From: an uncultured Lachnospiraceae bacterium
Lineage (GTDB): Bacteria; Bacillota; Clostridia; Lachnospirales; Lachnospiraceae
Direction of reading: 5' to 3'
Assembly (NCBI GenBank): GCA_947625875.1
Contig: CANQQG010000017.1
Location: forward strand, 1 to 42,848
DNA length: 42,848 nucleotides
A program made the position numbers and the translations under genes. Of this stretch, positions 6,837-16,535 are shown in pieces (the stretch's first letter is position 1; each line of letters begins with the position of its first letter). The notes beneath the pieces are model-generated. The model searched no databases, was not told the DNA's origin, and saw nothing but the letters and a program-made list of their open reading frames with translations.

Positions 6837-9800
6837 TCAGAACAGCAGTTCCTCCTGCCCTACGACCTCAATCTGTGACACGAGCATGGTTTCCTCTTCC
6901 GCGCCGCGCATATGGTCGGCTTTTAAATACTGCATCCCGTTCCGCAGGTTTGCCGCGATCAGATTCAGCACATAAATATTGTCGAAACGGTTGTAAATGG
7001 ATTCGCCGCCAAGCCCGGAGAGACAGATCAGCTGCGTGTTGGTCTTTTTTGCCATATCCATCAGCGGCTTCAGCAAATGCGCGGCGTTCGTCTGCGCAAA
7101 CGGGTTGTCCATCACAAGCACTTTCCCTTCGTTGTGCTCCGCAAAGATATCCGAATCATCCCGCCGCATATAATAAATCAGGCTGGAGAGAATGATAAAC
7201 GCGGATAAAAACCCTTCGCCGCCGGAATTCCGGGATACCTGCGACCATGTGATCGGGTATTCCCGCTGCTCCTCGATCTTGTATAAACGTATGCGGACGT
7301 TTCCGACGCCTGCGACCGCGTCATAGAGATTGCGCGTCGTAACCCGCGCGCCGAAATACTCCTGCACATTTTCGTTTTTATCCAGTATGGCGATGCCGCG
7401 CTGCGTCGTTTCGTCCATAAAATCCGTAATCCGTATCCGGTAAAGGTTTTTATTTTCTTCCCAGTCGGGAAGCGCGATCTTTAACATCTTCACGCTCCTG
7501 CCGCGGACCGGAATCGTTGAATTCTGGTCAATCCTGCCGAGGTTGACATGAACCTCGTGCGCATACTCCTCCAACAGCTCGACGATCCTCTGCTTTTCCT
7601 CTTCCACAACGGAAATGTCCACCTGAATCTTTTCCATGAGGTTTTCATAGGACTGTAAGGTCGTCTGCAGCTGGCGGATCACCTGTCCCGCCTCGTCGGT
7701 GAGCGTCAGCATGGCTTCGATCGGTTTGCGGTAAAAATCGTCTGCAAATTCTTCCATCCGCACCATGCGGTTTAAGCGCTCCGTCAGGCGCTCTTTCTGT
7801 TTGCGCCGTTTTTCCAGGGAATGGTTATAGTCCCGCACAAGCATTCCCTTTCGCTTGCGCAGATCCTCTCCCGATAACTCCGCAGGCGGCTTCTGCGCCT
7901 GCATATCCTGCGGCAGCATTTTTTCATACTGCTGCGTATCCTGCGGCGCGAACTCGGCATATTCCGCAAGCGCGGTCAGGTTTTCTTCATACCAGTTTTT
8001 GTGCCGCTGCTCTTCCTCCTGCGCGCGTTCGAGCTCCTGATACGCATAATTGCGCCGCTCGATCTCATCATCGAACGCAAGCGGCTTGATCTCGGACTCC
8101 GGCAGCGGCTCTTTCTCATGGCAGTCCTCAAACAGCTTTTTCTTTAACTGCGAAAGCTCCTGCGCCGCAAGCGCGGCTTTTTTGTCCACCCGGTTCCACT
8201 CCGCTTTTTTCAGTTCCAGCTGGTCGGCCTTTTCGGATAAGATCTGCTCCTGATGCTCCTCTTCGCGCATATCGTAAGTAATATCCTTCCATGCGCCGTC
8301 TTCCAGCCCGAACTTTTTCCTGCGCCTCGTCAGCTCAAGCTCCATTTTACGCAGCTTGCCCGCCGCATTCTGCAGCAGGCGCTCGATCTCCTGCTGCTGT
8401 AAGGACAGGCGGCTCGTGATCGCCTGAAAACGGTTTTCCAGTTCTTCGATCCCGCCCTGCACTTTCTGCGCGGGCTCGTATTTGTCATAACAGACCGCTT
8501 TACCCGCAAGCGCCGCGCCCTCCTGATGCAGATGTTCCAGCTCGTTTTCCAGCGAGCGTTTCTGTTCTCTCAGGCTGCCACAGATCTCCTCCGCAATGCG
8601 GATTTTTTCCTGCATGCGCTCCTGTTTTTCCCGCGCCTGCTCCAGCGCCTGCACAAGCCCGGTGTAGCGCTCATACGCTTTCTCCAGATCCGCAAGGTCC
8701 TCCAGCCTGCGCTCCTGAAAGGAAATGTCTTTTTGCATTTCCAACACCTGCGCATGAAGCCGTTTTAAATTCTGCGCCCGCTCTTCCTGTATGCCGCGCT
8801 GCTTTAATATGGCCTCTTCTGACGCCTTTGCCTCTTCTTCGCAGGAAGCGCGTCTGTGCGCCGCTTTCTCCTGCAGCTCTTTTGTGACAGTCTGTGCGCG
8901 CACCTGTTCTTTCTTTTCAAAATACGCTTCGTATTCCTGTACGCGTATCTGCAAAAGCTCCTGCTTTTTTTGTATCTGCTGCTCTTTTTCCGCGATCATC
9001 TGCTTTAATTTTTCTTCGTCTAACAAATGCCGGTTGAACAGCACATAAAAATTCACGTCCGATAAGCGCAGCAGTCCGCCCGAAAACGGCGCGCCCGGCC
9101 GCTCCAGCTCCTCTCTTACCAGAATCGGGATCGGGAACGACGTATACGGCGTTTCTTTCTGCTCCGAAAGCCTTGTCAGATCGCGCGCGGATACGATAAG
9201 CGCATAGGGCAGGAACGGATGCGCGTCGACCAGCTTTTTATTTTCTTCGGCGGAACAGTTATTTTTTTTCAGCCACTCCATACCGTACACATAGGAAATG
9301 CCCAGCTCCCCGAGCAACTGCTCAAACGCATCCGGAAGCTCGAGGATCTTTCCCTGCGTCAGGCGGCGGAGTTCTTTCTGCAAAAGGTCCTCTTCTTTTT
9401 CCAGCCTGCGCCTTCCGGTTTCGATCTCCGCAAGTTTTTTTGCGGCGGCGTTTAAGATCTTTTCTTTGTCATATAACACGTCTTCGTTTACGTCCAGACC
9501 AAAATAACGCAGAATGACCTTCCGCTCCTTTAACTGCCGCTCATACTGCGCGCATAACGCCTCCGCTTCCTTCCGGTCCGTCTCCGCCTGCATCTGCTTT
9601 TGCTTCAGCTCTTCCAGATTGCGGTCGCCCTCATGCTGCGCCCAGTTTTCTTCCTCAATCGCCCTGCGCGCCCGCAGGTTTTCCTTCTGCAGCTTATCCA
9701 GCTCTTTTTCATATTCCTGCCTGCGGATCTCCAGCGCCGCCGGCTCGTACATACCGAGGAGATTGCGCACAAACCCCGGCTCGTAGCGCCGGTTAAACGT

Positions 9801-11267
9801 CTCCTCCCGCGCGTCATATTCGCCAATCTGCGCCTGAATGCCGCCGATCTGCGTCCCAAGCGCCAATACTTCTTCCTGGCAGGCGGTTATTTTTTCCTCC
9901 TCCGCCTGTATATTTTCCGCAGTTTCCGTAAAAGAGGCTTCTTTCCGCGCCGCTTCCGCGCGGTTTTTCTCAATTTCTTCCGCGTAGTGCTGTTTGAGCG
10001 TATAGCCTAAATTGTTCCGCTCCTCTTCAAAAAACTGCTCCTTCTGCCCGAGTACGGCAAGCTGCTGTTCGTAGCGCAGGCATTCCTGCCGCTGCGCATT
10101 GATCTCCTGCTGCTGTCTCGCGCACTCGTACAGATTCAGAAGTTCGCCGATCTGCGCACATTCTTTCTCCTTTACCTCACATTCCAGCTGTATCATCTCG
10201 CAGTTTGCGCGGTGGTATTTTTCCACCCTTGCCGCTTCGTGGATATCTTTGGAAATCTGCTGATATTTCAGCCTTGCGATCGCAAGAGCAACCGCTTCTT
10301 TTTTTTGCATGATACGCCCGCACGCCTCCTGCGCCTGCTCACGCGCCTGCCCGAGCTGCCAGAAAAAAACGCCGATCTTATCCTGCCATGTTTTTACTTC
10401 CTGCTCCGCCGCCTCATAGCTGCCCGCCGCTTCAAAAATGCCGTCCGCTTCTTCCCGGAAACGCCGGATCGTGTCGCGCCGCTGGATTTTTGCGCGGTTG
10501 TCCTTGTACTGCCCGGTATATTTTTCAATGATCGTCTGAAATTCCTTCATGCGGTTTTTATCTTTGTTGAGCTTGCTTTCCACCGCATCGAGCAGCCATT
10601 TTTCCACCAGCCCCTTTTCATCTTTGCAGTCGGCAAACAGGTCGGACAGCCCGGATTCTTTCAGGTTTACCTTTTTCATGATCGTTTCCCATTCCTTATA
10701 ATGAATCCGGTACTCCGCGAGTTTGTCAAAATACTGCCTCGACTGTGCGCTGTTATTCATGTCATAACAGAAAAACGTTTTTGAACGGTCTTTTTTGTAC
10801 GTTTCAAAAAGCTGCCTGCAGGCGGAAAAATTTTTCAGCACGATCTCTTTTTTCTGTTTTTCCACGACCGGAAGGTGGTAGATGTCCTGCTCGCACCGGG
10901 TGCGGTATTCGCTGATAAACTGAATGATCTCCAGATTATCGTTCACGTCTTCTGTAATTTCCTGGCGGCGGCGCACCATCATGCCGGTCATGACATAGCC
11001 CGCGCCATGATCCAGCGTCCATTCCACGAGAATAAACGTCGGCTTGCCCGTCGTAAAATAACTCTCAAACGGACGCTCCCTGGCGTCGCGGTAACGCTTG
11101 TGGACAAATGGCGCCATCATCATCTGGACAAGGACGGATTTTCCGCCGCCGTTACGCAGGGAAAGGAGCGTGCTTTCGCCGTTCATGCGGAAAGTCTCAT
11201 CGCTGATGCGTATGGCGTTATTATTATAATTTAAGTTAATCAGCCGTACGGCATTGATCTTGCTCAT
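6837..11267 (-). CDS. jetC: Wadjet SMC-like ATPase JetC
   Basis: JetC is the MukB/SMC-like motor of the Wadjet anti-plasmid system, thought to extrude DNA loops. The 1476-residue protein has an N-terminal ATPase half with Walker A LRNGGGKS (37-44, Lys43). Very long Glu/Lys/Gln-rich coiled coils follow (about 270-640 and 730-1210), with a less coiled hinge-like region between. The C-terminal half has the signature RNSGGEG (1346-1352) and Walker B VLVMDNPF, with Asp1387. The usual Walker B glutamate is replaced by Asn1388. It overlaps jetB by four bases (ATGA), so translation is coupled. It is the last jet gene. I can exclude classical SMC and RecN from length and context; the RecF/SbcC-like MksB group is the nearest alternative. 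Confidence 0.9.
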   Translation of the reverse strand: MSKINAVRLINLNYNNNAIRISDETFRMNGESTLLSLRNGGGKSVLVQMMMAPFVHKRYRDARERPFESYFTTGKPTFILVEWTLDHGAGYVMTGMMVRRRQEITEDVNDNLEIIQFISEYRTRCEQDIYHLPVVEKQKKEIVLKNFSACRQLFETYKKDRSKTFFCYDMNNSAQSRQYFDKLAEYRIHYKEWETIMKKVNLKESGLSDLFADCKDEKGLVEKWLLDAVESKLNKDKNRMKEFQTIIEKYTGQYKDNRAKIQRRDTIRRFREEADGIFEAAGSYEAAEQEVKTWQDKIGVFFWQLGQAREQAQEACGRIMQKKEAVALAIARLKYQQISKDIHEAARVEKYHRANCEMIQLECEVKEKECAQIGELLNLYECARQQQEINAQRQECLRYEQQLAVLGQKEQFFEEERNNLGYTLKQHYAEEIEKNRAEAARKEASFTETAENIQAEEEKITACQEEVLALGTQIGGIQAQIGEYDAREETFNRRYEPGFVRNLLGMYEPAALEIRRQEYEKELDKLQKENLRARRAIEEENWAQHEGDRNLEELKQKQMQAETDRKEAEALCAQYERQLKERKVILRYFGLDVNEDVLYDKEKILNAAAKKLAEIETGRRRLEKEEDLLQKELRRLTQGKILELPDAFEQLLGELGISYVYGMEWLKKNNCSAEENKKLVDAHPFLPYALIVSARDLTRLSEQKETPYTSFPIPILVREELERPGAPFSGGLLRLSDVNFYVLFNRHLLDEEKLKQMIAEKEQQIQKKQELLQIRVQEYEAYFEKKEQVRAQTVTKELQEKAAHRRASCEEEAKASEEAILKQRGIQEERAQNLKRLHAQVLEMQKDISFQERRLEDLADLEKAYERYTGLVQALEQAREKQERMQEKIRIAEEICGSLREQKRSLENELEHLHQEGAALAGKAVCYDKYEPAQKVQGGIEELENRFQAITSRLSLQQQEIERLLQNAAGKLRKMELELTRRRKKFGLEDGAWKDITYDMREEEHQEQILSEKADQLELKKAEWNRVDKKAALAAQELSQLKKKLFEDCHEKEPLPESEIKPLAFDDEIERRNYAYQELERAQEEEQRHKNWYEENLTALAEYAEFAPQDTQQYEKMLPQDMQAQKPPAELSGEDLRKRKGMLVRDYNHSLEKRRKQKERLTERLNRMVRMEEFADDFYRKPIEAMLTLTDEAGQVIRQLQTTLQSYENLMEKIQVDISVVEEEKQRIVELLEEYAHEVHVNLGRIDQNSTIPVRGRSVKMLKIALPDWEENKNLYRIRITDFMDETTQRGIAILDKNENVQEYFGARVTTRNLYDAVAGVGNVRIRLYKIEEQREYPITWSQVSRNSGGEGFLSAFIILSSLIYYMRRDDSDIFAEHNEGKVLVMDNPFAQTNAAHLLKPLMDMAKKTNTQLICLSGLGGESIYNRFDNIYVLNLIAANLRNGMQYLKADHMRGAEEETMLVSQIEVVGQEELLF

Positions 11268-11974
11268 TCCCCTACCCCCAGTACACGTTTGATCCGGTTA
11301 AAGTTGTTTTGGTTCAGCAGATTCCAGTCCATGAAATTATCCAGCTTTTTGGTCGTCTGTATCATCTCGTCTTCTTCCACGTACTCGATCAGGCCCTGCT
11401 TTTCTAAAAATTTCAGGATGTTGTGCAAAAAGCCTTCTTTTGTCGTCTTTGCGCGCGAGCCCTTTTCATCTGAGCGGAGCGCCTCGTACGCCTCCTGCAT
11501 ATTGGCAAACGCGAGCCCTTCGCGCTCCCCGTCCTCTCCGCCCGCGTTCTGCAGGCCCTCTTTTAAGTGGTCGCTGATACGGTTCTGCAGCTCGCCCATG
11601 CGGATATAATCCCGCGATTTGCTGCTGCTCCCCTGCCCGTCGTAAAACTCCACGAGCAGCGTCAGGATAACAAACTGCGCGAGGTAATAATCTTTGTCTG
11701 TCCCGTTGGATTTACAGAGCACGCTTTTTAGCTGCGCCTTGGAAAATCCGAGGAAATTATTTTCTTCCTGCGGAATCAGATAGATCACGTCCCCATAACG
11801 CTCAATGCTGCTGTGCGCGATCTCGCCCTGCGACTTGACCAGATTCTGTATCTGCTCATCCTCCGCATAGGCTTTGTACAGTCTGTTTTCCTCTTCCTCA
11901 TGCAGTTCATGGCGTTCTAAAAGATAATAAAAGATTTCCTGGCTGATCCGCACTTCTTCGATCTCATATGACAT
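11264..11974 (-). CDS. jetB: Wadjet KITE-type subunit JetB
   Basis: By position and size this is the MukE/KITE-like subunit that binds the JetC-JetA ring. The 236-residue protein is read from the ATG at 11974, which has GAAGGG upstream; a TTG at 12004 would add ten residues. It is rich in charged helices and the C-terminal half looks like winged-helix pairs (for example KEGFLHNILKFLEKQGLIEY followed by MIQTTKKLDNF). It resembles the DUF6063-type JetB family (memory, not checked). It starts 39 bases after jetA and overlaps jetC. Sequence alone would not be enough to name it; the four-gene context is. Confidence 0.82.
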   Translation of the reverse strand: MSYEIEEVRISQEIFYYLLERHELHEEEENRLYKAYAEDEQIQNLVKSQGEIAHSSIERYGDVIYLIPQEENNFLGFSKAQLKSVLCKSNGTDKDYYLAQFVILTLLVEFYDGQGSSSKSRDYIRMGELQNRISDHLKEGLQNAGGEDGEREGLAFANMQEAYEALRSDEKGSRAKTTKEGFLHNILKFLEKQGLIEYVEEDEMIQTTKKLDNFMDWNLLNQNNFNRIKRVLGVGE

Positions 11975-12013
11975 AGCTGCGTTTTCCCTTCTATCACTAT
12001 CCAATTGTGCCTT

Positions 12014-13687
12014 TTATTGATCGGATTCCAATTCATCCGGCGCGTTCCGTCCGGCCGCGGCGCCATCCGCAAACGTCATGCCAAAACTGACATTGGAACA
12101 GCGGATATTGCGGTAATTCCCCGCCTCGTCCGGCACGTGCTCAAACACGACCGTCACATCGTCTTCGATACGGTAAATGCGGATGCCCCGCACCTTTTTT
12201 GCGCCCGCACTTTCGTAACCTTCCAGTAACTGCAGCAGCATTTCATTGAGCTGAAAGCCGCCCGACGGCTCCTGGATATACTCGCTGCGCTCCTTTTCCA
12301 GCGCGGGAATGTCTATCTCCCGGCTGCGCAGAAGCTCGACCATAATCTCTTTAAAAATCTCGACATTCGGCACAAGCCGTTCTTTTTCTTCTTCCGTACG
12401 GAAGGCTTCTTCCTTCAGCTGCGCAAGCGTGAGCTCCGGCCTGCGCATTAACGTTTCCAGCAGGATGCCGAGGCTTTTTTCGTATTTTTTTAATTTTTTC
12501 AACCGCTGCGCTTCCCGCTCTTTCTGCCAGCTTTCCTCGTCAAAGTCGATCGTCTCGGAAATATCCTCATCGGCTTTTCTGCGGATCGGCCGCTGCAGCT
12601 CCAGCGCTTTATTTAAGTTATATATTTTTTCCGGCTCCTGCGCGAACAGCGGGCGGAAAAAATAATCCAGCCGCGCAAGGCCCTCCGGCTGCGCAAGGAG
12701 TTTGTCATACAGGTCGTTGCGCAGGGAAAAGCGTTTGATCAGCGACATTTTGGAGAGGTCTTCCAGCTCTCTGGTATAGAGTGTCTTTAAGTCAAAATGG
12801 CTGTTTAATATCTTCTGGTGCTCGTCGATTGACCGGTTTAAATAATGCTCGATCACGCGCAGATGTCCGAGCTTTTCCTCTTCTTTTTTGTCCAGGCGGC
12901 GCACATTGATATTTTCTTCCTCCAGCTCCTTTACGCGCGTCTTTACCATCTCCCGGTATTCCATGAATTTTTGCCTTGTCTCGCGGATCGTATCCATATT
13001 TTCTTCGAGGATCGTCTTGTAATCAGCGACGGAATAACTCAGCGCGTTGCGGCGGATCTTGCCCATAGCCTCCTGTATTTTCTGCAGCTGGATGCGCAGA
13101 AGGTTAAACACATTTTTGATCTCATCGACCGCCTTATCGTAGCTCTGTTTTTCCAGATGCATTTTAAAGATCATCTCATGGACGGTGAGCTTCATATTAT
13201 TTTCGATCTCAAGCGTGCCAAGCAGCAGGCTGTACCCGTCGTCTGTCAGATAATAGGACGTCCGCTTTACCTCGGCGTCCAGATAGATGATCCGGTTTGC
13301 CACGTAGCTGATGTTCATGCGCCTGTATGCGCGCGCTTCAAAATCAAAGCCCTCAAAATACATGGGCTTCCCCTCATTGGAAAGGATCACGTTTACGATA
13401 AAATCGCCCATTTTCCTGCAGTCCTCATACGACATTTCTTTCCGGAAATACGCCGAGTTGACCGTATCAATATATGCCCCGATATCGTCCATCGTACAGC
13501 TCTCTTCACGCAGCGACTGCTCCATCAAATATAACATAACGGCAAAAATCATGTTAAACTGCTCGTCTACCGTTGCGAAGCCGTACTGGCGCCACGTCGT
13601 CTTCTGGCTGCTGTTTGTAAAAAGCGTCGCATAGCGTCCGATATTTTTCATGCGTCTTGGGAATTGTTTGAGAAATTCATACTGCAT
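12014..13687 (-). CDS. jetA: Wadjet kleisin-type subunit JetA
   Basis: JetA is the MukF/kleisin-like subunit that links the JetC heads and recruits JetB and JetD. The 557-residue protein has an N-terminal helical winged-helix-like region (about 1-200). A central coiled-coil region follows (about 210-310, with LEEENINVRRLDKKEEEK), then further helices, and a C-terminal segment after 480 that is more beta-like. It resembles the JetA families of Wadjet types II/III rather than the DUF3375 type I family (inference from sequence style). It follows jetD after 24 bases and precedes jetB by 39, so all four genes form one operon. Confidence 0.85.
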   Translation of the reverse strand: MQYEFLKQFPRRMKNIGRYATLFTNSSQKTTWRQYGFATVDEQFNMIFAVMLYLMEQSLREESCTMDDIGAYIDTVNSAYFRKEMSYEDCRKMGDFIVNVILSNEGKPMYFEGFDFEARAYRRMNISYVANRIIYLDAEVKRTSYYLTDDGYSLLLGTLEIENNMKLTVHEMIFKMHLEKQSYDKAVDEIKNVFNLLRIQLQKIQEAMGKIRRNALSYSVADYKTILEENMDTIRETRQKFMEYREMVKTRVKELEEENINVRRLDKKEEEKLGHLRVIEHYLNRSIDEHQKILNSHFDLKTLYTRELEDLSKMSLIKRFSLRNDLYDKLLAQPEGLARLDYFFRPLFAQEPEKIYNLNKALELQRPIRRKADEDISETIDFDEESWQKEREAQRLKKLKKYEKSLGILLETLMRRPELTLAQLKEEAFRTEEEKERLVPNVEIFKEIMVELLRSREIDIPALEKERSEYIQEPSGGFQLNEMLLQLLEGYESAGAKKVRGIRIYRIEDDVTVVFEHVPDEAGNYRNIRCSNVSFGMTFADGAAAGRNAPDELESDQ

Positions 13688-13711
13688 AGTTGCCGCCTGC
13701 CTCTGTATCTT

Positions 13712-14704
13712 TTATGTAACAAAATCTGAAATATTTAATATCTCCTGCGGGATATAGCGCCCGTCCGCAAGAATCCGCTCCATCGCGTCTGCGTCGTCCG
13801 GCGCAAAATACGAGAGAAAACCCGCCATTTTCCCGCGGTTCTGCCCCGCTTTCATCTCGGGCAGTTTTTCTTTTTCCTCCGCCTTTTTCAGCATACGGAT
13901 ATACGCCTCCCGAAACGGCGCGATCTGCTGCCCGTTATCTTTTAAAAAAGCCTCGGAAAGCTGTTCGTAAATGGCGACGCCCTCATAATCGAGGTCGCCA
14001 AAATAATATATTTTATTTCCTGCCTCCCGCATATACGGCTCTACGCAGAATGCATAATCCTGAAAAGACCGCAGAATCCCCTTGCCCGCGCCGTAGACCA
14101 GCGTGCCAAACGGCACATGGAAAATGGGGCTGTCTTTCTCCATCAGACAGCGGCGCATACTGTAAAATGTGTCTTTATTTTCCAAGATCAAAATATTCTG
14201 CGGCGTGCGCCTGTGATGGCTGTAATAAGCCAGCGGCTCACACGTGTCATATACACGCAGGCTCTCTGTCCCGACGCCGCACCGTTTTAAGATCTTCTTC
14301 CCCTGCTCCTGCCGCAAAAATTTTTCCCGTCCCCAGATCTCAAAGCTGCGCTCATTCAGGGAGATCTCCTGTTCCGGCGGAAACGGATGCGTTTCCAGAT
14401 AATCATTGAACCGCCGCACCCACATACGGTCCGCTTCATACTGCGCAAGGTGTTTGATATAATAATCAAGCGAGATTTTCGGGCTGGTGCGGTATTTTAA
14501 CTCTTCTTCATAGACGCCATAATCCGGCTCTGGCTCGACGATCCAGTATTCATTATAAAGCGCCGGTTTTTTTCCGTTCAGGCCGGACGCCTTTAACGGC
14601 TTTAAATGCCCGGCTTCTATTTGTGCGCAGACATATTGGCACAGCTGCGCGTATGTCGCCGCGCGCCGGTTTTTTTCCATCTGCGCAAGGGTAATCCTTT
14701 TCAT
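13712..14704 (-). CDS. jetD: Wadjet Toprim nuclease JetD
   Basis: JetD is the Toprim-fold nuclease that cleaves small circular DNA once the JetABC complex has reeled it in. The 330-residue protein has a DUF3322-like N-terminal region and a C-terminal Toprim (DUF2220-type) domain. Its metal-binding residues are clear: Glu175 in ILILENKDT and the DxD pair Asp237/Asp239 in YFGDLDYEG. The length is normal for JetD. In this operon jetD is the first gene, whereas the type I order is usually A-B-C-D. The ATG at 14704 has only a weak Shine-Dalgarno (AGG at eight bases), and a 15 bp hairpin lies 27 bases upstream. Confidence 0.92.
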   Translation of the reverse strand: MKRITLAQMEKNRRAATYAQLCQYVCAQIEAGHLKPLKASGLNGKKPALYNEYWIVEPEPDYGVYEEELKYRTSPKISLDYYIKHLAQYEADRMWVRRFNDYLETHPFPPEQEISLNERSFEIWGREKFLRQEQGKKILKRCGVGTESLRVYDTCEPLAYYSHHRRTPQNILILENKDTFYSMRRCLMEKDSPIFHVPFGTLVYGAGKGILRSFQDYAFCVEPYMREAGNKIYYFGDLDYEGVAIYEQLSEAFLKDNGQQIAPFREAYIRMLKKAEEKEKLPEMKAGQNRGKMAGFLSYFAPDDADAMERILADGRYIPQEILNISDFVT

Positions 14705-14730
14705 TGCAAACCTGTTTTCCTGTAAGGTAA

Positions 14731-14764
14731 CAAAGGCCCTCTATGATGACATAGAAGACCTTTG
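14731..14764 (-). terminator. Hairpin between pckA and the jet operon (terminator or attenuator)
   Basis: Positions 14731-14745 and 14750-14764 form a 15 bp stem (two G-T pairs) around a 4-base loop on the minus strand. Only a weak T-rich tail (TTACCTT) follows, so it is an imperfect intrinsic terminator. It ends 27 bases before the jetD start codon, leaving no room for a promoter after it. It may limit read-through from pckA into jetD, or act as a leader structure. Confidence 0.6.
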
Positions 14765-14785
14765 CTGTACTCAACGGTAGATTTT

Positions 14786-14791
14786 ATTATA
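14786..14791 (-). promoter_or_regulatory. Possible -10 box of the jet operon overlapping the pckA stop
   Basis: The pckA stop codon region (TTATAATAA) contains a perfect TATAAT on the minus strand at 14786-14791. The -35 region is poor (GTTAAT at a 17-base spacing). If used, the transcript would begin with the 14731-14764 hairpin. This is the only promoter-like site I see between pckA and jetD. Confidence 0.3.
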
Positions 14792-16391
14792 ACTGCGGAC
14801 CTGCGGAAATTAACGCCTTTCCTGCATCGTTGCTTGTATATTTATCAAAGTTCTTAATAAATCTCTGCGCAAGATCTTTCGCCTTGTTTTCCCACTCAGC
14901 CGCGTCCGCATAGGTGTCGCGCGGGTCGAGGATATTCGCGTCTACGCCCGGAAGCTCTGTCGGAACTTCAAAGTTGAAGAACGGGATCTTCTTTGTCGGC
15001 GCGTTTAAGATATCCCCATTTAAGATCGCGTCAATGATGCCGCGCGTATCGCGGATGGAAATACGTTTCCCGGTGCCGTTCCAGCCTGTATTTACCAGAT
15101 AAGCCTTTGCGCCGCTCTGCTGCATTCTCTTTACAAGCTCCTCTGCATATTTGGTCGGATGCAGCTCTAAGAACGCCTGTCCGAAGCATGCGGAGAAGGT
15201 CGGCGTCGGCTCTGTGATGCCGCGTTCTGTTCCGGCAAGCTTTGCCGTAAAGCCTGACAGGAAATAATACTGCGTCTGTTCCGGCGTCAGTACGGATACC
15301 GGCGGAAGCACGCCAAATGCGTCAGCGGACAGGAAGATCACGTTCTTTGCCGCCGGAGCCGCGGATACCGGACGGACGATCTTTTCAATATGGTCAATCG
15401 GGTAAGAAACGCGCGTATTTTCCGTTACGCTCTTATCGTTGAAATCAATCTTGCCGTCCGCGTCAAGCGTTACGTTCTCAAGCAGCGCGTTGCGTTTGAT
15501 CGCGTTGTAGATATCCGGCTCTGACTCTTTATCAAGGTTGATAACCTTTGCATAGCAGCCGCCTTCAAAGTTGAATACGCCGTTGTCGTCCCAGCCATGC
15601 TCGTCGTCGCCGATCAGAAGGCGCTTTGGATCGGTGGAAAGCGTCGTCTTGCCGGTTCCGGAAAGGCCGAAAAAGATCGCCGTATTCTTGCCGTCCATAT
15701 CGGTGTTCGCAGAGCAGTGCATGGAAGCGATGCCTTTTAACGGCAGATAGTAGTTCATCATGGAGAACATACCTTTTTTCATTTCCCCGCCGTACCATGT
15801 ATTCAGGATGACCTGCTCGCGGCTCGTAATATTGAATACGACAGCCGTCTCAGAGTTTAAGCCCAGTTCTTTGTAATTTTCCACTTTTGCCTTGGAAGCG
15901 TTGTATACAACGAAATCCGGCTTGAAATCTTTTAAGTCTTCTTCGGAAGGCTGGATGAACATATTTTTAACGAAATGCGCCTGCCATGCGACTTCCATGA
16001 TGAAGCGGATCGCCATGCGCGTATCTTTGTTTGCGCCGCAGAATGCGTCCACAACAAAAAGCCTCTTGTCAGAGAGCTCTTTGATCGCAAGCTCTTTTAC
16101 CGCTTTCCATGTCTCTTCCGTCGCAGGGTGGTTATCATTTTTGTATTCATCAGACGTCCACCATACGGTGTCTTTGGAATTTTCATCCATTACGATAAAC
16201 TTGTCTTTCGGGGAACGGCCTGTGTAAATGCCGGTCATTACGTTTACCGCGCCAAGCTCGCTGACCTGTCCTTTTTCAAAGCCCTCTAACCCCGGCTTTG
16301 TCTCTTCTGCAAACAGTTCATCAAATGACGGGTTGTAAACAACCTCTGTCGTTCCGGTAATGCCATACGTGCTTAAATCAATCTGTGCCAT
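14787..16391 (-). CDS. pckA: Phosphoenolpyruvate carboxykinase (ATP)
   Basis: PckA interconverts oxaloacetate plus ATP with PEP, CO2 and ADP; in anaerobes it often runs toward oxaloacetate. The protein has 534 residues, typical for the ATP-dependent family. Key blocks are [32 protein letters not shown] and the kinase loop [18 protein letters not shown], followed by [13 protein letters not shown] and [12 protein letters not shown]. The start is the ATG at 16391 with GGAACGAGG upstream; the frame is open 21 codons further, but that stretch is basic and unconserved. A good promoter lies at 16474-16501. The malic enzyme at 33581 would act at the same C3/C4 node. Confidence 0.97.
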   Translation of the reverse strand: MAQIDLSTYGITGTTEVVYNPSFDELFAEETKPGLEGFEKGQVSELGAVNVMTGIYTGRSPKDKFIVMDENSKDTVWWTSDEYKNDNHPATEETWKAVKELAIKELSDKRLFVVDAFCGANKDTRMAIRFIMEVAWQAHFVKNMFIQPSEEDLKDFKPDFVVYNASKAKVENYKELGLNSETAVVFNITSREQVILNTWYGGEMKKGMFSMMNYYLPLKGIASMHCSANTDMDGKNTAIFFGLSGTGKTTLSTDPKRLLIGDDEHGWDDNGVFNFEGGCYAKVINLDKESEPDIYNAIKRNALLENVTLDADGKIDFNDKSVTENTRVSYPIDHIEKIVRPVSAAPAAKNVIFLSADAFGVLPPVSVLTPEQTQYYFLSGFTAKLAGTERGITEPTPTFSACFGQAFLELHPTKYAEELVKRMQQSGAKAYLVNTGWNGTGKRISIRDTRGIIDAILNGDILNAPTKKIPFFNFEVPTELPGVDANILDPRDTYADAAEWENKAKDLAQRFIKNFDKYTSNDAGKALISAGPQL

Positions 16392-16473
16392 TTTAACCTC
16401 GTTCCTTTCCTTGTTATATTTTTTACTTTTCGTACGACCGCGCAGGGCATACAAAAATTATTTCCCTTATGAT

Positions 16474-16501
16474 ATTATACATGATAAATTTCCAAAATCA
16501 A
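16474..16501 (-). promoter_or_regulatory. pckA promoter
   Basis: On the minus strand, -35 TTGATT (16496-16501), a 16-base spacer and a perfect -10 TATAAT (16474-16479) lie 83 bases upstream of the pckA ATG. Confidence 0.75.
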
Positions 16502-16535
16502 TAAGAAATTCCAACTTTTTCAAAGGAAAATGAAA

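Noticed and set aside
6837-14704. Wadjet region as a prophage or integrative element
   Set aside because: No integrase, transposase, attachment-site repeat or phage gene is visible at either side.
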